From positions 1-64,000 of the forward strand of contig CAVZRL010000003.1 in the NCBI GenBank assembly GCA_963777775.1: a stretch of 64,000 nucleotides of DNA, read 5' to 3'. Positions 34,116-42,608 of the stretch are shown one piece after another (the stretch's first letter is position 1; each line of letters opens with the position of its first letter). Both the position numbers and the translations under genes were made by a program. This stretch comes from WHSW01 sp963777775 (GTDB lineage: Bacteria; Actinomycetota; Thermoleophilia; Solirubrobacterales; 70-9). Below the pieces are notes generated by a model. The model was given only the letters and a program-made list of their open reading frames with translations. It had not been told where the DNA came from and did no database searches.

Positions 34116-35594
34116 GTGAAGCTTCGCGAGCTGCTCGCAGGCGCCGACGTGATCGAGGTCGTCGGCGACGCTGAGGTCGAGATCGCCGGCCTCGCCTACG
34201 ACAGCAGGCGGGTCCGCGACGGATCCCTGTTCTTCTGCTACCCGGGCTCGGTCGCCGACGGGCACCGGTTCGCGCCGCTCGCCGTTCAGGCGGGTGCGGT
34301 CGCGGTCGCGGTCGAGCGCCGGCTCGAGCTCGAGCCCTGGGTCGTGCAGGCCGTGGTCGCCGACGGCAGGGCGGCGATGGCGCACGCGGCGGTCCGTTTC
34401 TATGACGACCCGACCGCGGAACTGCGCGTGGTCGGGATCACGGGCACGAACGGGAAGACGACGACTGCGTTCCTCGTCCGTCAGGTCCTCGAGCGCGCCG
34501 CGGTCCAGACCGGCCTGCTGGGAACGGTGAAGCGCGTGGTCGGCGGCGTCGAGGAGGAGGTCGAGCGCACGACGCCCGAGGCAATCGACCTGCAGGCGAG
34601 CTTTCGCCGCATGGTCGAGAGCGGGGACCGCGCCTGCGCGATGGAGGTCTCCTCGCATGCGCTGGCTCTGCGCCGCGCGGATGGGATCCGCTTCGCGGTC
34701 GCTGCGTTCACCAACCTGACCCAGGACCACCTCGACTTCCACGCCGACATGGGTGATTACTTCCTTGCCAAGCGGCGCCTGTTCGACGCCGGGCGCCCGG
34801 AGCGCGCCGTGATCAACCTCGACGACCCCTACGGCGACCGCCTGGCGGCCGAGTTCGAAGCGCTGACCTTCTCGGCCCGCGGCGACGAGCGCGCCGCCTA
34901 CCGCGCGCTCGAGGCGTCGTTCGGCCCCGCGGGCTCGCACTTCCGCTGCCTGGCGCCGGACGGCGAGGCAGAGGTGGCGCTGCCGCTGCCGGGCCGGTTC
35001 AACATCGAGAACGCCCTTTGCGCGATCGCCTGCGCCGGGGCGCTCGGGCTCGCGCTCGCCGACGTGGTCGCGGCGCTCGCCGTCGCCGACCGCGTCCCGG
35101 GCCGCTTCGAGCCGGTCGACGAGGGCCAGCCGTTCGCGGTCATCGTCGATTACGCCCACACCCCCGACTCGCTCGAGAACGTCCTCGACGCCGCCCGGCA
35201 GGTGACCGGCGGGCGGCTGATCTGCGTGTTCGGGTGCGGCGGCGATCGCGACCGCGAGAAGCGGCCGCTGATGGGCGAGATCGCCGCTCGACTCGCCGAC
35301 CTCTCGGTGGTCACGTCCGACAACCCGCGCTCCGAGGACCCGCTCGCGATCGTCGCCGAGATCCGCGCCGGAATCGCGCAGGGCGGGGCGGAGATCGAGG
35401 TCGAGCCCGACCGGCGGGCGGCGATCGCACTGGCGCTCGAGGCGGCGGCCGGCGGCGACACCGTGGTGATCGCCGGCAAGGGGCACGAGCAGGGCCAGGA
35501 GTTCGAGGCGGGCCGCAAGGTCCCGTTCGACGATCGCGACGTCGCGCGCGAGGAGCTGCGCCGGCTCGCGGCGCCGGCGAGCGCCGGCCCGTGA
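34116..35594 (+). CDS. murE: UDP-MurNAc-tripeptide synthetase
   Basis: The 492-residue protein has the Mur-ligase ATP loop GITGTNGKTTTAF near residues 109-121. The conserved YAHTPDSLENVL near 346-357 is present. The C-terminal amino-acid-selecting motif reads DNPRSEDP near residues 402-409. The DNPR form is the one associated with adding meso-diaminopimelate rather than lysine, so the peptidoglycan is probably of the meso-DAP type. It starts at GTG, and its stop overlaps the murF start. Confidence 0.94.
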   Translation: MKLRELLAGADVIEVVGDAEVEIAGLAYDSRRVRDGSLFFCYPGSVADGHRFAPLAVQAGAVAVAVERRLELEPWVVQAVVADGRAAMAHAAVRFYDDPTAELRVVGITGTNGKTTTAFLVRQVLERAAVQTGLLGTVKRVVGGVEEEVERTTPEAIDLQASFRRMVESGDRACAMEVSSHALALRRADGIRFAVAAFTNLTQDHLDFHADMGDYFLAKRRLFDAGRPERAVINLDDPYGDRLAAEFEALTFSARGDERAAYRALEASFGPAGSHFRCLAPDGEAEVALPLPGRFNIENALCAIACAGALGLALADVVAALAVADRVPGRFEPVDEGQPFAVIVDYAHTPDSLENVLDAARQVTGGRLICVFGCGGDRDREKRPLMGEIAARLADLSVVTSDNPRSEDPLAIVAEIRAGIAQGGAEIEVEPDRRAAIALALEAAAGGDTVVIAGKGHEQGQEFEAGRKVPFDDRDVAREELRRLAAPASAGP

Positions 35595-36949
35595 TCGAGC
35601 TCGAGCCGGAACGGATCGCTGCGGCCGCGGATGCGGCGATCGTGCGCGAGGGTCGCTCCGGACGCCCGAGCCGGGCGCTGATCGACTCCCGCCAAGCCGC
35701 CACAGGGGATCTGTTCTTCGGCCTGCGCGGAGAGCGCGCCGACGGCGGCGAGCACGCGGCCGAGGCGCTGCGCGCGGGCGCCTGGGGGGCGGTGGTCGAG
35801 CCCGGCCGTGCCGAACAGCTTGCGGCCGGCGGGGGACAGGGCTGGGTGCTCGCCGCGGCCGACCCGCTCGCCTCGCTGCAGTCGCTGGCGCGCGCCTGGC
35901 GCCGCGCGCTCGGCTGCCGGGTGGTCGGGATCACGGGCTCGACGGGAAAGACGTCGGTCAAGGACATCTGCCGGGCGATCCTCCCGTTCCGCCTTCACGC
36001 CAGCCCCGAGAACTTCAACACCGAGATCGGCCTGCCGCTGGCGATCCTCTCGGCCCCGGCCGAGACCGAGCTGCTGGTGCTCGAGATGGCGATGCGCGGG
36101 CGCGGCCAGATCGCCGAGCTGTGCGCGATCGCCGAGCCCGACGTGGGCGCGATCACCAATGTCGGCCCGGTCCACCTCGAGCTGCTCGGCAGCGAGCAGG
36201 CCGTCGCCGAGGCCAAGGCCGAGATCCTGGCCGGGCTGGGCGATCGCGGGCGGGCGGTGATCCCCGCCGACGCGCCGGCGCTCGACCCGCACCTCGACGG
36301 CCGGGTGGCGACGCTCCGCTTCGGGCCCGGCGGCGAGGTCGAGGTGCGCTCGTCCGAGCCCCGCGGGCGCGGCCTGGTGGCGCGGATCGCGGCTCCAAGC
36401 GGGGAGGAGACGTTCGAGCTGCCCTTCGGCGGAGCCCACAACCTGCTCAACACCGCCTGCGCGGTCGCGATCGGCGTCGCGCTCGGAGCGGAGCTGTCCG
36501 AGATGGCCCGTCGGGCGCCGGACATATCCTTCTCGCGGCTGCGGGGCGAGCTGATCGAGCTGCCCGGAGGCTCGGTGCTCGTCAACGACTGCTACAACGC
36601 CAACCCGATCTCGATGCGCGCGGCGCTCGAGCACCTCGCCGCACTCGAGGTCCCGGGGCGGCGCGTCGCCGTGCTCGGCGGGATGGCCGAGCTCGGCGCC
36701 GACGCGGACGCCTACCATCGCCGGGCCGCCGAGCAGGCGCGGGCGCTCGGGATCGAGACGATCGTCGGGGTCGGCGAGCTCGCGCGCGGGTACGCGGCCG
36801 ATCGCTGGGCGCCTGACCCCGAGGCCGCGGTCGACGTCGTCGCCGAGCTGCTCGGCGACGGCGACGGGGTGCTGGTCAAGGGCTCGCGCTCGGTCGGGCT
36901 CGAGGCGTTCACCGCGGGCCTGGTGGCGAGGATCGAGGCTCGCCCGTGA
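35591..36949 (+). CDS. murF: UDP-MurNAc-tripeptide D-Ala-D-Ala ligase
   Basis: The 452-residue protein has the ATP loop GITGSTGKTSVKD near residues 114-126. ENFNTEIGLPLAIL follows, and VNDCYNANPISM is near 332-343, as in MurF. It adds D-Ala-D-Ala to the UDP-muramyl tripeptide in the cytoplasm. The start is GTG in GTGA with murE. No ddl gene occurs in the window, so D-Ala-D-Ala is made by an enzyme encoded elsewhere. Confidence 0.93.
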   Translation: MIELEPERIAAAADAAIVREGRSGRPSRALIDSRQAATGDLFFGLRGERADGGEHAAEALRAGAWGAVVEPGRAEQLAAGGGQGWVLAAADPLASLQSLARAWRRALGCRVVGITGSTGKTSVKDICRAILPFRLHASPENFNTEIGLPLAILSAPAETELLVLEMAMRGRGQIAELCAIAEPDVGAITNVGPVHLELLGSEQAVAEAKAEILAGLGDRGRAVIPADAPALDPHLDGRVATLRFGPGGEVEVRSSEPRGRGLVARIAAPSGEETFELPFGGAHNLLNTACAVAIGVALGAELSEMARRAPDISFSRLRGELIELPGGSVLVNDCYNANPISMRAALEHLAALEVPGRRVAVLGGMAELGADADAYHRRAAEQARALGIETIVGVGELARGYAADRWAPDPEAAVDVVAELLGDGDGVLVKGSRSVGLEAFTAGLVARIEARP

Positions 36950-37968
36950 GCCTGCCCGCGGGGCAGGTCGTGACCGACGTCGCCTCGACCGCGATCGACC
37001 GCGGCGAGGTGCTGATCGCCGGGATGGCGGCGATGCTGATCACGATCTTCCTCGGTCCCAAGTTCATCGAGTACCTGCGGGTCAAGGAGTTCGGCCAGCA
37101 GATCCGCGAGGAGGGGCCGGAGGGCCACCACGGGAAGGCCGGGACGCCGACGATGGGTGGGCTGATCGTCTTCCTCGGGATCGCGATCCCGTATCTCGTC
37201 CTCTCCGACCGCGACACCGCGAGCCTGGCCGTGTTCGGGGTTGCGCTCGGCTGCGCGGCGCTCGGCTTCGCCGACGACTGGATCAAGATCACCAAGCGGC
37301 GCTCGCTCGGGCTGGGCGCCCGCTACAAGCTGCTGGTCCAGATCGGACTCGCGCTGGCGCTCTGGTGGGTGGCCTACGACGAGCTCGGGCTCGCCCCGTC
37401 GCTGGAGGCCCGGGTCTTCGACGCCGAGATCTACCTCGGCCCGGTCGTCTACCTGGTCTTCGTCTACTTCGTGATCGCCGGCTCCTCGAACGCGGTCAAC
37501 CTCACCGACGGCCTCGACGGCCTCGCCGCCGGTTCCTGCGCGATCGTCCTGCTCGCCTACACGGCGATCACGATCACCAACGGCCAGGAAGGGCTGGCGG
37601 TGCTCTCGGCCTGCCTGGTCGGCGCCTCGGTCGGCTTTCTCTGGTTCAACTCGTTCCCCGCCTCGATCTTCATGGGCGACACCGGCTCACTCGGCCTCGG
37701 CGGCGCGATCGGGGCGCTCGCGGTCATGACCCAGACCGAGCTGCTGCTGGTGATCATCGGCGGGATCTTCGTCATCGAGGCGCTCTCGGTGGCGGTCCAG
37801 GTGGTCAGCTTCAAGCTCTTCCGCCGCCGGGTCCTGCTGATGGCGCCTGTCCATCACCACTTCGAGTTGCTCGCCTGGTCGGAGACCAAGATCATGCTGC
37901 GGTTCTGGATCATCGCCGCCGTCTGCTCGGGGATCGGCTTCACCCTGTACCAGAACTCGATCGGCTAG
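36946..37968 (+). CDS. mraY: phospho-MurNAc-pentapeptide transferase
   Basis: This 340-residue membrane enzyme has about ten helices. The hallmark motifs are GFADDWIKI, NAVNLTDGLDGLAAG near residues 182-196, FMGDTGSLGLGG near 242-253 and PVHHHFE near residues 302-308. It makes lipid I from UDP-MurNAc-pentapeptide and undecaprenyl phosphate. It starts at a GTG overlapping murF. Two opposite-strand genes follow and separate it from murD. Confidence 0.96.
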   Translation: MSLPAGQVVTDVASTAIDRGEVLIAGMAAMLITIFLGPKFIEYLRVKEFGQQIREEGPEGHHGKAGTPTMGGLIVFLGIAIPYLVLSDRDTASLAVFGVALGCAALGFADDWIKITKRRSLGLGARYKLLVQIGLALALWWVAYDELGLAPSLEARVFDAEIYLGPVVYLVFVYFVIAGSSNAVNLTDGLDGLAAGSCAIVLLAYTAITITNGQEGLAVLSACLVGASVGFLWFNSFPASIFMGDTGSLGLGGAIGALAVMTQTELLLVIIGGIFVIEALSVAVQVVSFKLFRRRVLLMAPVHHHFELLAWSETKIMLRFWIIAAVCSGIGFTLYQNSIG

Positions 37969-37974
37969 CCGCGC

Positions 37975-38403
37975 TCAGCGTCGGGCCGGCGGCTCGGCGA
38001 TCTCGCGCTCGCGCTCGACGAAGCCGACCACCGACTCGCGCAGCCTTCCGCGCCCCATCATCAGCGCCCAGAAGCCCGCCAGCGGGCCGTCGAGATAGAC
38101 GCGGTGGGTGATCTCGACGCTCGAGCGCCCGGCGGCGAGCCGCTGCTCGTGGCCGAGCCGAGCGCCCGGAAAGCGCGCCTCGAGGCGCAACAGGCGCTCG
38201 GGCTCGAGTTCGATCACCGCGAACGACAAGGTGCCGCCGCGGCGCATCTTCGCTCGCAGCTCGGCGCCGACCCGCAGCTCGCGATCCGCCTCGACGCGCT
38301 CGAGTTGGCGGTTCCAGTCCGGCCAGCGGTCCGGGTCTGCCCACAGCGCCCAGACCTCGGCCGCCGGGGCCGCGCAGCGGTCGCTGTGGGCCGCCTCGAA
38401 CAA
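37975..38403 (-). CDS. SRPBCC-family protein
   Basis: The 142-residue protein has the START/SRPBCC opening pattern (APAAEVWALWADPDRWPDWN, residues 12-31). Later strand motifs LRLEARFPGARLGHE and SVEITHRVYLDG fit a helix-grip fold. Members bind lipids or other hydrophobic ligands; this one's ligand is unknown. It starts at TTG 38403. It lies opposite to the surrounding cell-wall genes, six bases after mraY, and is an insertion relative to the usual order. Confidence 0.75.
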   Translation of the reverse strand: MFEAAHSDRCAAPAAEVWALWADPDRWPDWNRQLERVEADRELRVGAELRAKMRRGGTLSFAVIELEPERLLRLEARFPGARLGHEQRLAAGRSSVEITHRVYLDGPLAGFWALMMGRGRLRESVVGFVEREREIAEPPARR

Positions 38404-38412
38404 AGCTGGGCC

Positions 38413-38835
38413 CTAGGACGGAAGCGGTGAGCCGGCGAAGCCGAAGAACCAGACCAGCATCGCGATTGAGGCGACGACCGCGGTGCCGACGAACACCGTC
38501 TCGACCGAGCTCAGCTTGTCGTCGCCGGGCCGGTAGGGCTCGTCGCGCATGCTGCGCATCCACGGGTGGCGGGTCGGCGGGCGGCGCGCTCCCTGCTCGC
38601 GGGCCTGGATCGCTCCGGCGATGATCAGGATCACCAGGTAGGTGGCCAGGATGCCGACGATCATGATCGCGGCCGTTGTGGTCTCGACCGTGGTGCTGAC
38701 TCCACGTGCGCCCTGGATCTGCGATCCGAGCCAGATCCAGAACAGCGGCACCCCGATGCCGACGAAGATCGCGGCGACGATCTCGACCAGGAAGCGGCCG
38801 GTCTTGCCCGAGGCCCGCCTGAAACGCCCGTCCAT
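38413..38835 (-). CDS. small three-helix membrane protein
   Basis: The 140-residue protein has predicted helices near residues 15-38, 54-76 and 112-132 and a basic loop between the second and third. I do not recognise the family. A TACCTT box ends six bases before the ATG (38842-38847), suggesting a leaderless message. It ends nine bases before the TTG start of the SRPBCC gene and probably forms a two-gene unit with it. Confidence 0.65.
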   Translation of the reverse strand: MDGRFRRASGKTGRFLVEIVAAIFVGIGVPLFWIWLGSQIQGARGVSTTVETTTAAIMIVGILATYLVILIIAGAIQAREQGARRPPTRHPWMRSMRDEPYRPGDDKLSSVETVFVGTAVVASIAMLVWFFGFAGSPLPS

Positions 38836-38921
38836 ACCGAGAAGGTAGCGGGCGAGCGTGGCGCCGCTGCGGGGGGTGGCGCGCCCGCAGGGGCCGCGGG
38901 GGGCGGCGCGAAACTACTGCT

Positions 38922-40292
38922 GTGCCCGAGATCGAGCGCCGACCCCGGATTCCGCCAGGCCCGTACCTGGTCGTCGGGCTGGCCCGCTCCGGCCAGGCCG
39001 CCGTCACGCTGCTCGCCGGCCGCGGCGAGCAGGTGATCGGGATCGACGCGGCTCGTCCGCAGGGCGCGGAAGGGCTTGCCGGGGCCGGCGTCGAAGTGAT
39101 CCTGGATGGGGACACGATCGAGCCGTTGGAGCGCGTGCGCTGCGTGGTCAAGAGCCCTGGCGTGCCCACCGACGCCGCACCGGTCGCCGTCGCCCGCGAT
39201 CGTGGCCTGCCGGTTATCGGCGAGCTCGAGCTCGCCTGGCGGCTGCTGCCGAACCGCTTCTGTGCCGTGACCGGCACCAACGGCAAGACCACGGTCGCCG
39301 AGCTGCTTGGCGAGGTCTGGCGCGCCGCCGGAGAGCCGGTCGCGGTTGCCGGGAACGTCGGCACGCCGCTCGCCTCGCTGCCCGGCACGGTCGCGGCCGA
39401 GACGACGATCGTCTGCGAGGCGTCGAGCTTCCAGCTCGAGGACAGCGACGCCTTCGCCCCCGAGTGCGGGGTGCTGCTCAACCTCTCGCCCGACCATCTC
39501 GACCGCCACGCCGGCCTCGAGCCCTACCTGGAGGCGAAGCTGCGGATCTTCCGCAACCAGGAGCAGGACGACGTCTGCGTCTACAACGGCTCCGACCCGG
39601 CGCTGGCCGGAGTCGAGCTCGGCGGCGGGGGTCGTCGGGTCGCGTTCTGCCGCGACCCGGGGACGAGCGCCCCCGGCGACTGCTTCGCAGTGATCGAGTC
39701 CGGCGTCCTCAGCCTTCGCGGCGAGCCGCTGATCGAAACCGCTGAGCTCGGCCTGCTCGGTCCCCACAACGCCGACAACGCGGCCGCCGCCGCCGCCGCC
39801 GCGGCGGCGATGGGGATCGAGCCGGGCGCGATCGCGACCGCCCTGCGTCGCTTTCCCGGCGTCCCGCACCGGCTCGAGCGGGTCGGCGAGCTGGCAGGGG
39901 TTCTGTACGTAAACGACTCCAAGGCCACCAACGTCGCCGCTGCCGCCGCCGCCCTGCGCTCGTTCGACACCGGAGTGCACGCGATCCTCGGCGGCTCGCG
40001 CAAGGGCGGCGGCTTCGCCGAGCTGGCCGGCGCTGTCGCCGAGCGTTGCGCCGCCTGCTATCTGATCGGCGAGGCCGCCGAGGCGCTCGAGCGCGACCTC
40101 GAGCCGGCCTGGGAGACGGGGGTCGCCCGTCGCCGCTGCGCCGGCCTCGCGGCGGCGGTCGACGCCGCTGCCGAGGAGGCGCACCCGGGTCAGGTCGTCC
40201 TGCTCGCGCCCGCCTGCGCGAGCTTCGACGCCTACCCTGACTTCGAGGCCCGTGGCGAGCACTTTCGCGCCCTGGTTGGGGGCCGTCGGTGA
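38922..40292 (+). CDS. murD: UDP-MurNAc-L-Ala D-Glu ligase
   Basis: The 456-residue protein has VVGLARSGQAAVTLL near residues 16-30, the ATP loop VTGTNGKTTVAELL near residues 116-129 and LNLSPDHLDRH near 187-197. The ligase-fold motif YVNDSKATN near residues 329-337 is also present. It adds D-glutamate in the cytoplasm. It starts at GTG after the opposite-strand pair and resumes the cluster. It is coupled to ftsW by GTGA. Confidence 0.95.
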   Translation: MPEIERRPRIPPGPYLVVGLARSGQAAVTLLAGRGEQVIGIDAARPQGAEGLAGAGVEVILDGDTIEPLERVRCVVKSPGVPTDAAPVAVARDRGLPVIGELELAWRLLPNRFCAVTGTNGKTTVAELLGEVWRAAGEPVAVAGNVGTPLASLPGTVAAETTIVCEASSFQLEDSDAFAPECGVLLNLSPDHLDRHAGLEPYLEAKLRIFRNQEQDDVCVYNGSDPALAGVELGGGGRRVAFCRDPGTSAPGDCFAVIESGVLSLRGEPLIETAELGLLGPHNADNAAAAAAAAAAMGIEPGAIATALRRFPGVPHRLERVGELAGVLYVNDSKATNVAAAAAALRSFDTGVHAILGGSRKGGGFAELAGAVAERCAACYLIGEAAEALERDLEPAWETGVARRRCAGLAAAVDAAAEEAHPGQVVLLAPACASFDAYPDFEARGEHFRALVGGRR

Positions 40293-41596
40293 GCGCCGCC
40301 CGCGGCCGAGGCGCGCACTCGCTCGAGTACTCACTACTGCTCACCGCGACCCTCTGCCTGCTCGCCTTCGGGGCGGTGATGGTGTTCAGCGCCAGCTCGA
40401 CGACGTCGCTGCTGGGGGAGTCCGGTGACGGCGCCTACTACCTCAAGCGCACGCTCGTGTTCGGCGCCGTCGGGCTGGTCCTGATGCACCTGCTCGCCGG
40501 CCGCGGCGTCCGGACCCTGCGGCCGCTGACCCCGGCTCTGCTCGCGGTCGCCTTCGTCCTCTGCCTGGCGGTGCTCGTGCCTGGGATCGGCCGCGAGGTG
40601 AACGGCTCACGAGCCTGGATCGCGGCCGGGCCGATCCAGGTCCAGCCCTCCGAGCTGATGAAGCTGGCGCTGGTCCTGTTCGCCGCCCAGTTGCTCGCCA
40701 CCCGCCCCCGAGTCAGCGCCGGCGGGATCGGAGAGATGATGCCGGTGCTCGGGGTGGTCGGCGCCGGGCTCTTCCTGGTCGCGGTCGCCGACCTCGGCAC
40801 GGCGCTGGTGATCTGCCTCGCGATCGCGACGCTGCTGCTCGCAGCCGGGGCGCGGCTGCGCGACCTCGGGCTGCTCGCCGCCGGGGTCGGCGCCCTGATT
40901 CTGCTCGCGATCCTGATCGAGCCCTACCGGGTCGCCCGGATCACGACCTTCCTCGATCCCTCCGGCGATCCCGCAGGGGCCGGCTTTCAGCTCACCCAGG
41001 CGAAGATCGCGCTTGGCTCGGGCGGCCTGTTCGGCGTCGGTCTCGGGGAGAGCCTGCAGAAGGCGTTCTACCTGCCCGAGGCGCACACCGACATGATCGC
41101 CGCGGTGATCGGGGAGGAGCTCGGGATGCTCGGGATGGGTGCCCTGGTCGGCCTTTACGGGATGTTCGCGTACGCCGGGCTGAAGATCGCCCAGGGGGCG
41201 CGCGACCGCTACGGCAAGCTGCTCGCCGCCGGGCTCACCTCGGTGGTCCTGGTCCAGGCCCTGGTCAACCTCCTGGCGGTATTCGGGATGGCGCCCCTGA
41301 CCGGGGTGCCGCTGCCGTTCGTCTCCTACGGCAACGCGAGCATGCTGGTGATGCTGGCGGCGGTCGGCCTGCTGCTGAACATCGCCCGCGGCGGCAGCGT
41401 CGGCTCGGCCGCGAGGCCGTCGAGCGCCAATGCGAGACTGCGCGTCGTCGAGGGTGACCGCCCGGCCCGGCGCCGCGCCGGCCCGGGCCCCACCGCCACC
41501 AGCAGGAGACAGGTTGCCAAGGGTCGCGATAGCCGCGGGCGGAACGGCGGGGCACGTCGTTCCGGCGCTCGCCGTAGCCGACGCGCTTCGAGCTGA
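40289..41596 (+). CDS. ftsW: septal peptidoglycan polymerase FtsW (SEDS family)
   Basis: The 435-residue SEDS protein has about ten helices. GREVNGSRAWIAAGPIQVQP near residues 106-125, then PSELMKLALVLFAA, and PLPFVSYGNASMLVML near 341-356 are typical. It polymerises glycan strands with FtsI. The cytoplasmic tail (about residues 372-435) is strongly basic (RRQVAKGRDSRGRN), and its last 27 codons overlap the murG frame. Usually a Gly-Ser-Ser follows the YG; here it is NAS. Confidence 0.93.
   Translation: MSAARGRGAHSLEYSLLLTATLCLLAFGAVMVFSASSTTSLLGESGDGAYYLKRTLVFGAVGLVLMHLLAGRGVRTLRPLTPALLAVAFVLCLAVLVPGIGREVNGSRAWIAAGPIQVQPSELMKLALVLFAAQLLATRPRVSAGGIGEMMPVLGVVGAGLFLVAVADLGTALVICLAIATLLLAAGARLRDLGLLAAGVGALILLAILIEPYRVARITTFLDPSGDPAGAGFQLTQAKIALGSGGLFGVGLGESLQKAFYLPEAHTDMIAAVIGEELGMLGMGALVGLYGMFAYAGLKIAQGARDRYGKLLAAGLTSVVLVQALVNLLAVFGMAPLTGVPLPFVSYGNASMLVMLAAVGLLLNIARGGSVGSAARPSSANARLRVVEGDRPARRRAGPGPTATSRRQVAKGRDSRGRNGGARRSGARRSRRASS
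41503..41507 (+). promoter_or_regulatory. ribosome binding site that fixes the murG start
   Basis: AGGAG six bases before TTG 41514, inside the end of ftsW. It selects a TTG start placed just before the MurG glycine loop, and rules out the longer frame from 41430. Confidence 0.65.
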
Positions 41597-42608
41597 GGGC
41601 GCCGAGGTCCGTTTCCTCGGCGCACGCGGGCGCGCCGAGGCCGAGCTCGTCCCCCGGGCCGGCTATGAGATCGACCTGCTCGACGTCCGGGGGCTCGACC
41701 GGGGCAATCCGCTGCGCGCGGCCGGTGCCCTCGCCCTCGCGGCCGCCGCGCTGCCGCGGGTGCGCCGGATCCTGCGTCAGCGCGATGCCGACGCGGTACT
41801 CGGCGGCGGCGGCTACGTCGCCGGCCCGGCCGGGCTGGCCGCGGCCTTGCTGGGTCTGCCGCTCGTCCTCACCGAGGCCGATCGCCACCTCGGCCTGACC
41901 AACCGGTTGCTCGCCCGGCGCGCCGAGCGCGTCTGCCTGGCCTTCCCGATCGAGGGCCTCAGCGGCGAGCGCTACGTGGTGACCGGGCGGCCTGTGCAGG
42001 CGGCGATCGGAAGCGCCGACCGCGACGCGGCCCGGGCGCGATTCGGGATCGACGGTGGCGACCGCTGCCTGCTCGTGTTCGGCGGCAGCCAGGGTGCCCG
42101 CTCGATCAATCTCTGCGCGCTGGACGCGTTCGCCGCCGCGGCCGGCGCCGAGCGGCCCTTCCACGTCCTTCATCTCTCGGGCGCTCGCGATTACCCGGTC
42201 GCCGCCGAGCGGATCGGAACCACGACCCCGCGTTACACGCTGATCGCCTACGAGTCCGGGCTCGCCGACGCGCTCGCCGCCTGCGACCTGGTCCTCGCCC
42301 GCGCCGGCGGCTCGGTCTTCGAGATCGCCGCCGCCGGCAAGCCCGCGATCCTGGTTCCCTACCCGCACTCCGCCGGCCGCCATCAGCACGGCAACGCCGC
42401 GTGGATGGCCGCGGCCGGGGCCGCCGTGGTGATCGAGGACTCAGAGCTCGAACCCGCCCGGTTGCGGGCGCTGGTCGCCGAGCTGCTTGCCGACGGAGAG
42501 CGGCTTGCGGCGATGGCCGCCGCGGCGCGCTCTCGCGCCCACCCGGACGCGGCCGAGCGGGTTGCGACCGAGGTCCTGGCGGCGATCGGCAAAGCTTCCC
42601 GGTCGTGA
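41514..42608 (+). CDS. murG: lipid II synthase (UDP-GlcNAc transferase)
   Basis: The 364-residue GT-B enzyme has the lipid-binding glycine loop IAAGGTAGHVVPALAVADAL (about 6-25). VLGGGGYVAGPAGLAA, VFGGSQGARSIN and the C-terminal donor motif LVLARAGGSVFEIAAAGKP also fit. It adds GlcNAc to lipid I at the membrane. The start is TTG 41514, chosen from the ribosome site and family N-terminus, giving an 83-base overlap with ftsW. It is coupled to murC by GTGA. Confidence 0.94.
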   Translation: MPRVAIAAGGTAGHVVPALAVADALRAEGAEVRFLGARGRAEAELVPRAGYEIDLLDVRGLDRGNPLRAAGALALAAAALPRVRRILRQRDADAVLGGGGYVAGPAGLAAALLGLPLVLTEADRHLGLTNRLLARRAERVCLAFPIEGLSGERYVVTGRPVQAAIGSADRDAARARFGIDGGDRCLLVFGGSQGARSINLCALDAFAAAAGAERPFHVLHLSGARDYPVAAERIGTTTPRYTLIAYESGLADALAACDLVLARAGGSVFEIAAAGKPAILVPYPHSAGRHQHGNAAWMAAAGAAVVIEDSELEPARLRALVAELLADGERLAAMAAAARSRAHPDAAERVATEVLAAIGKASRS

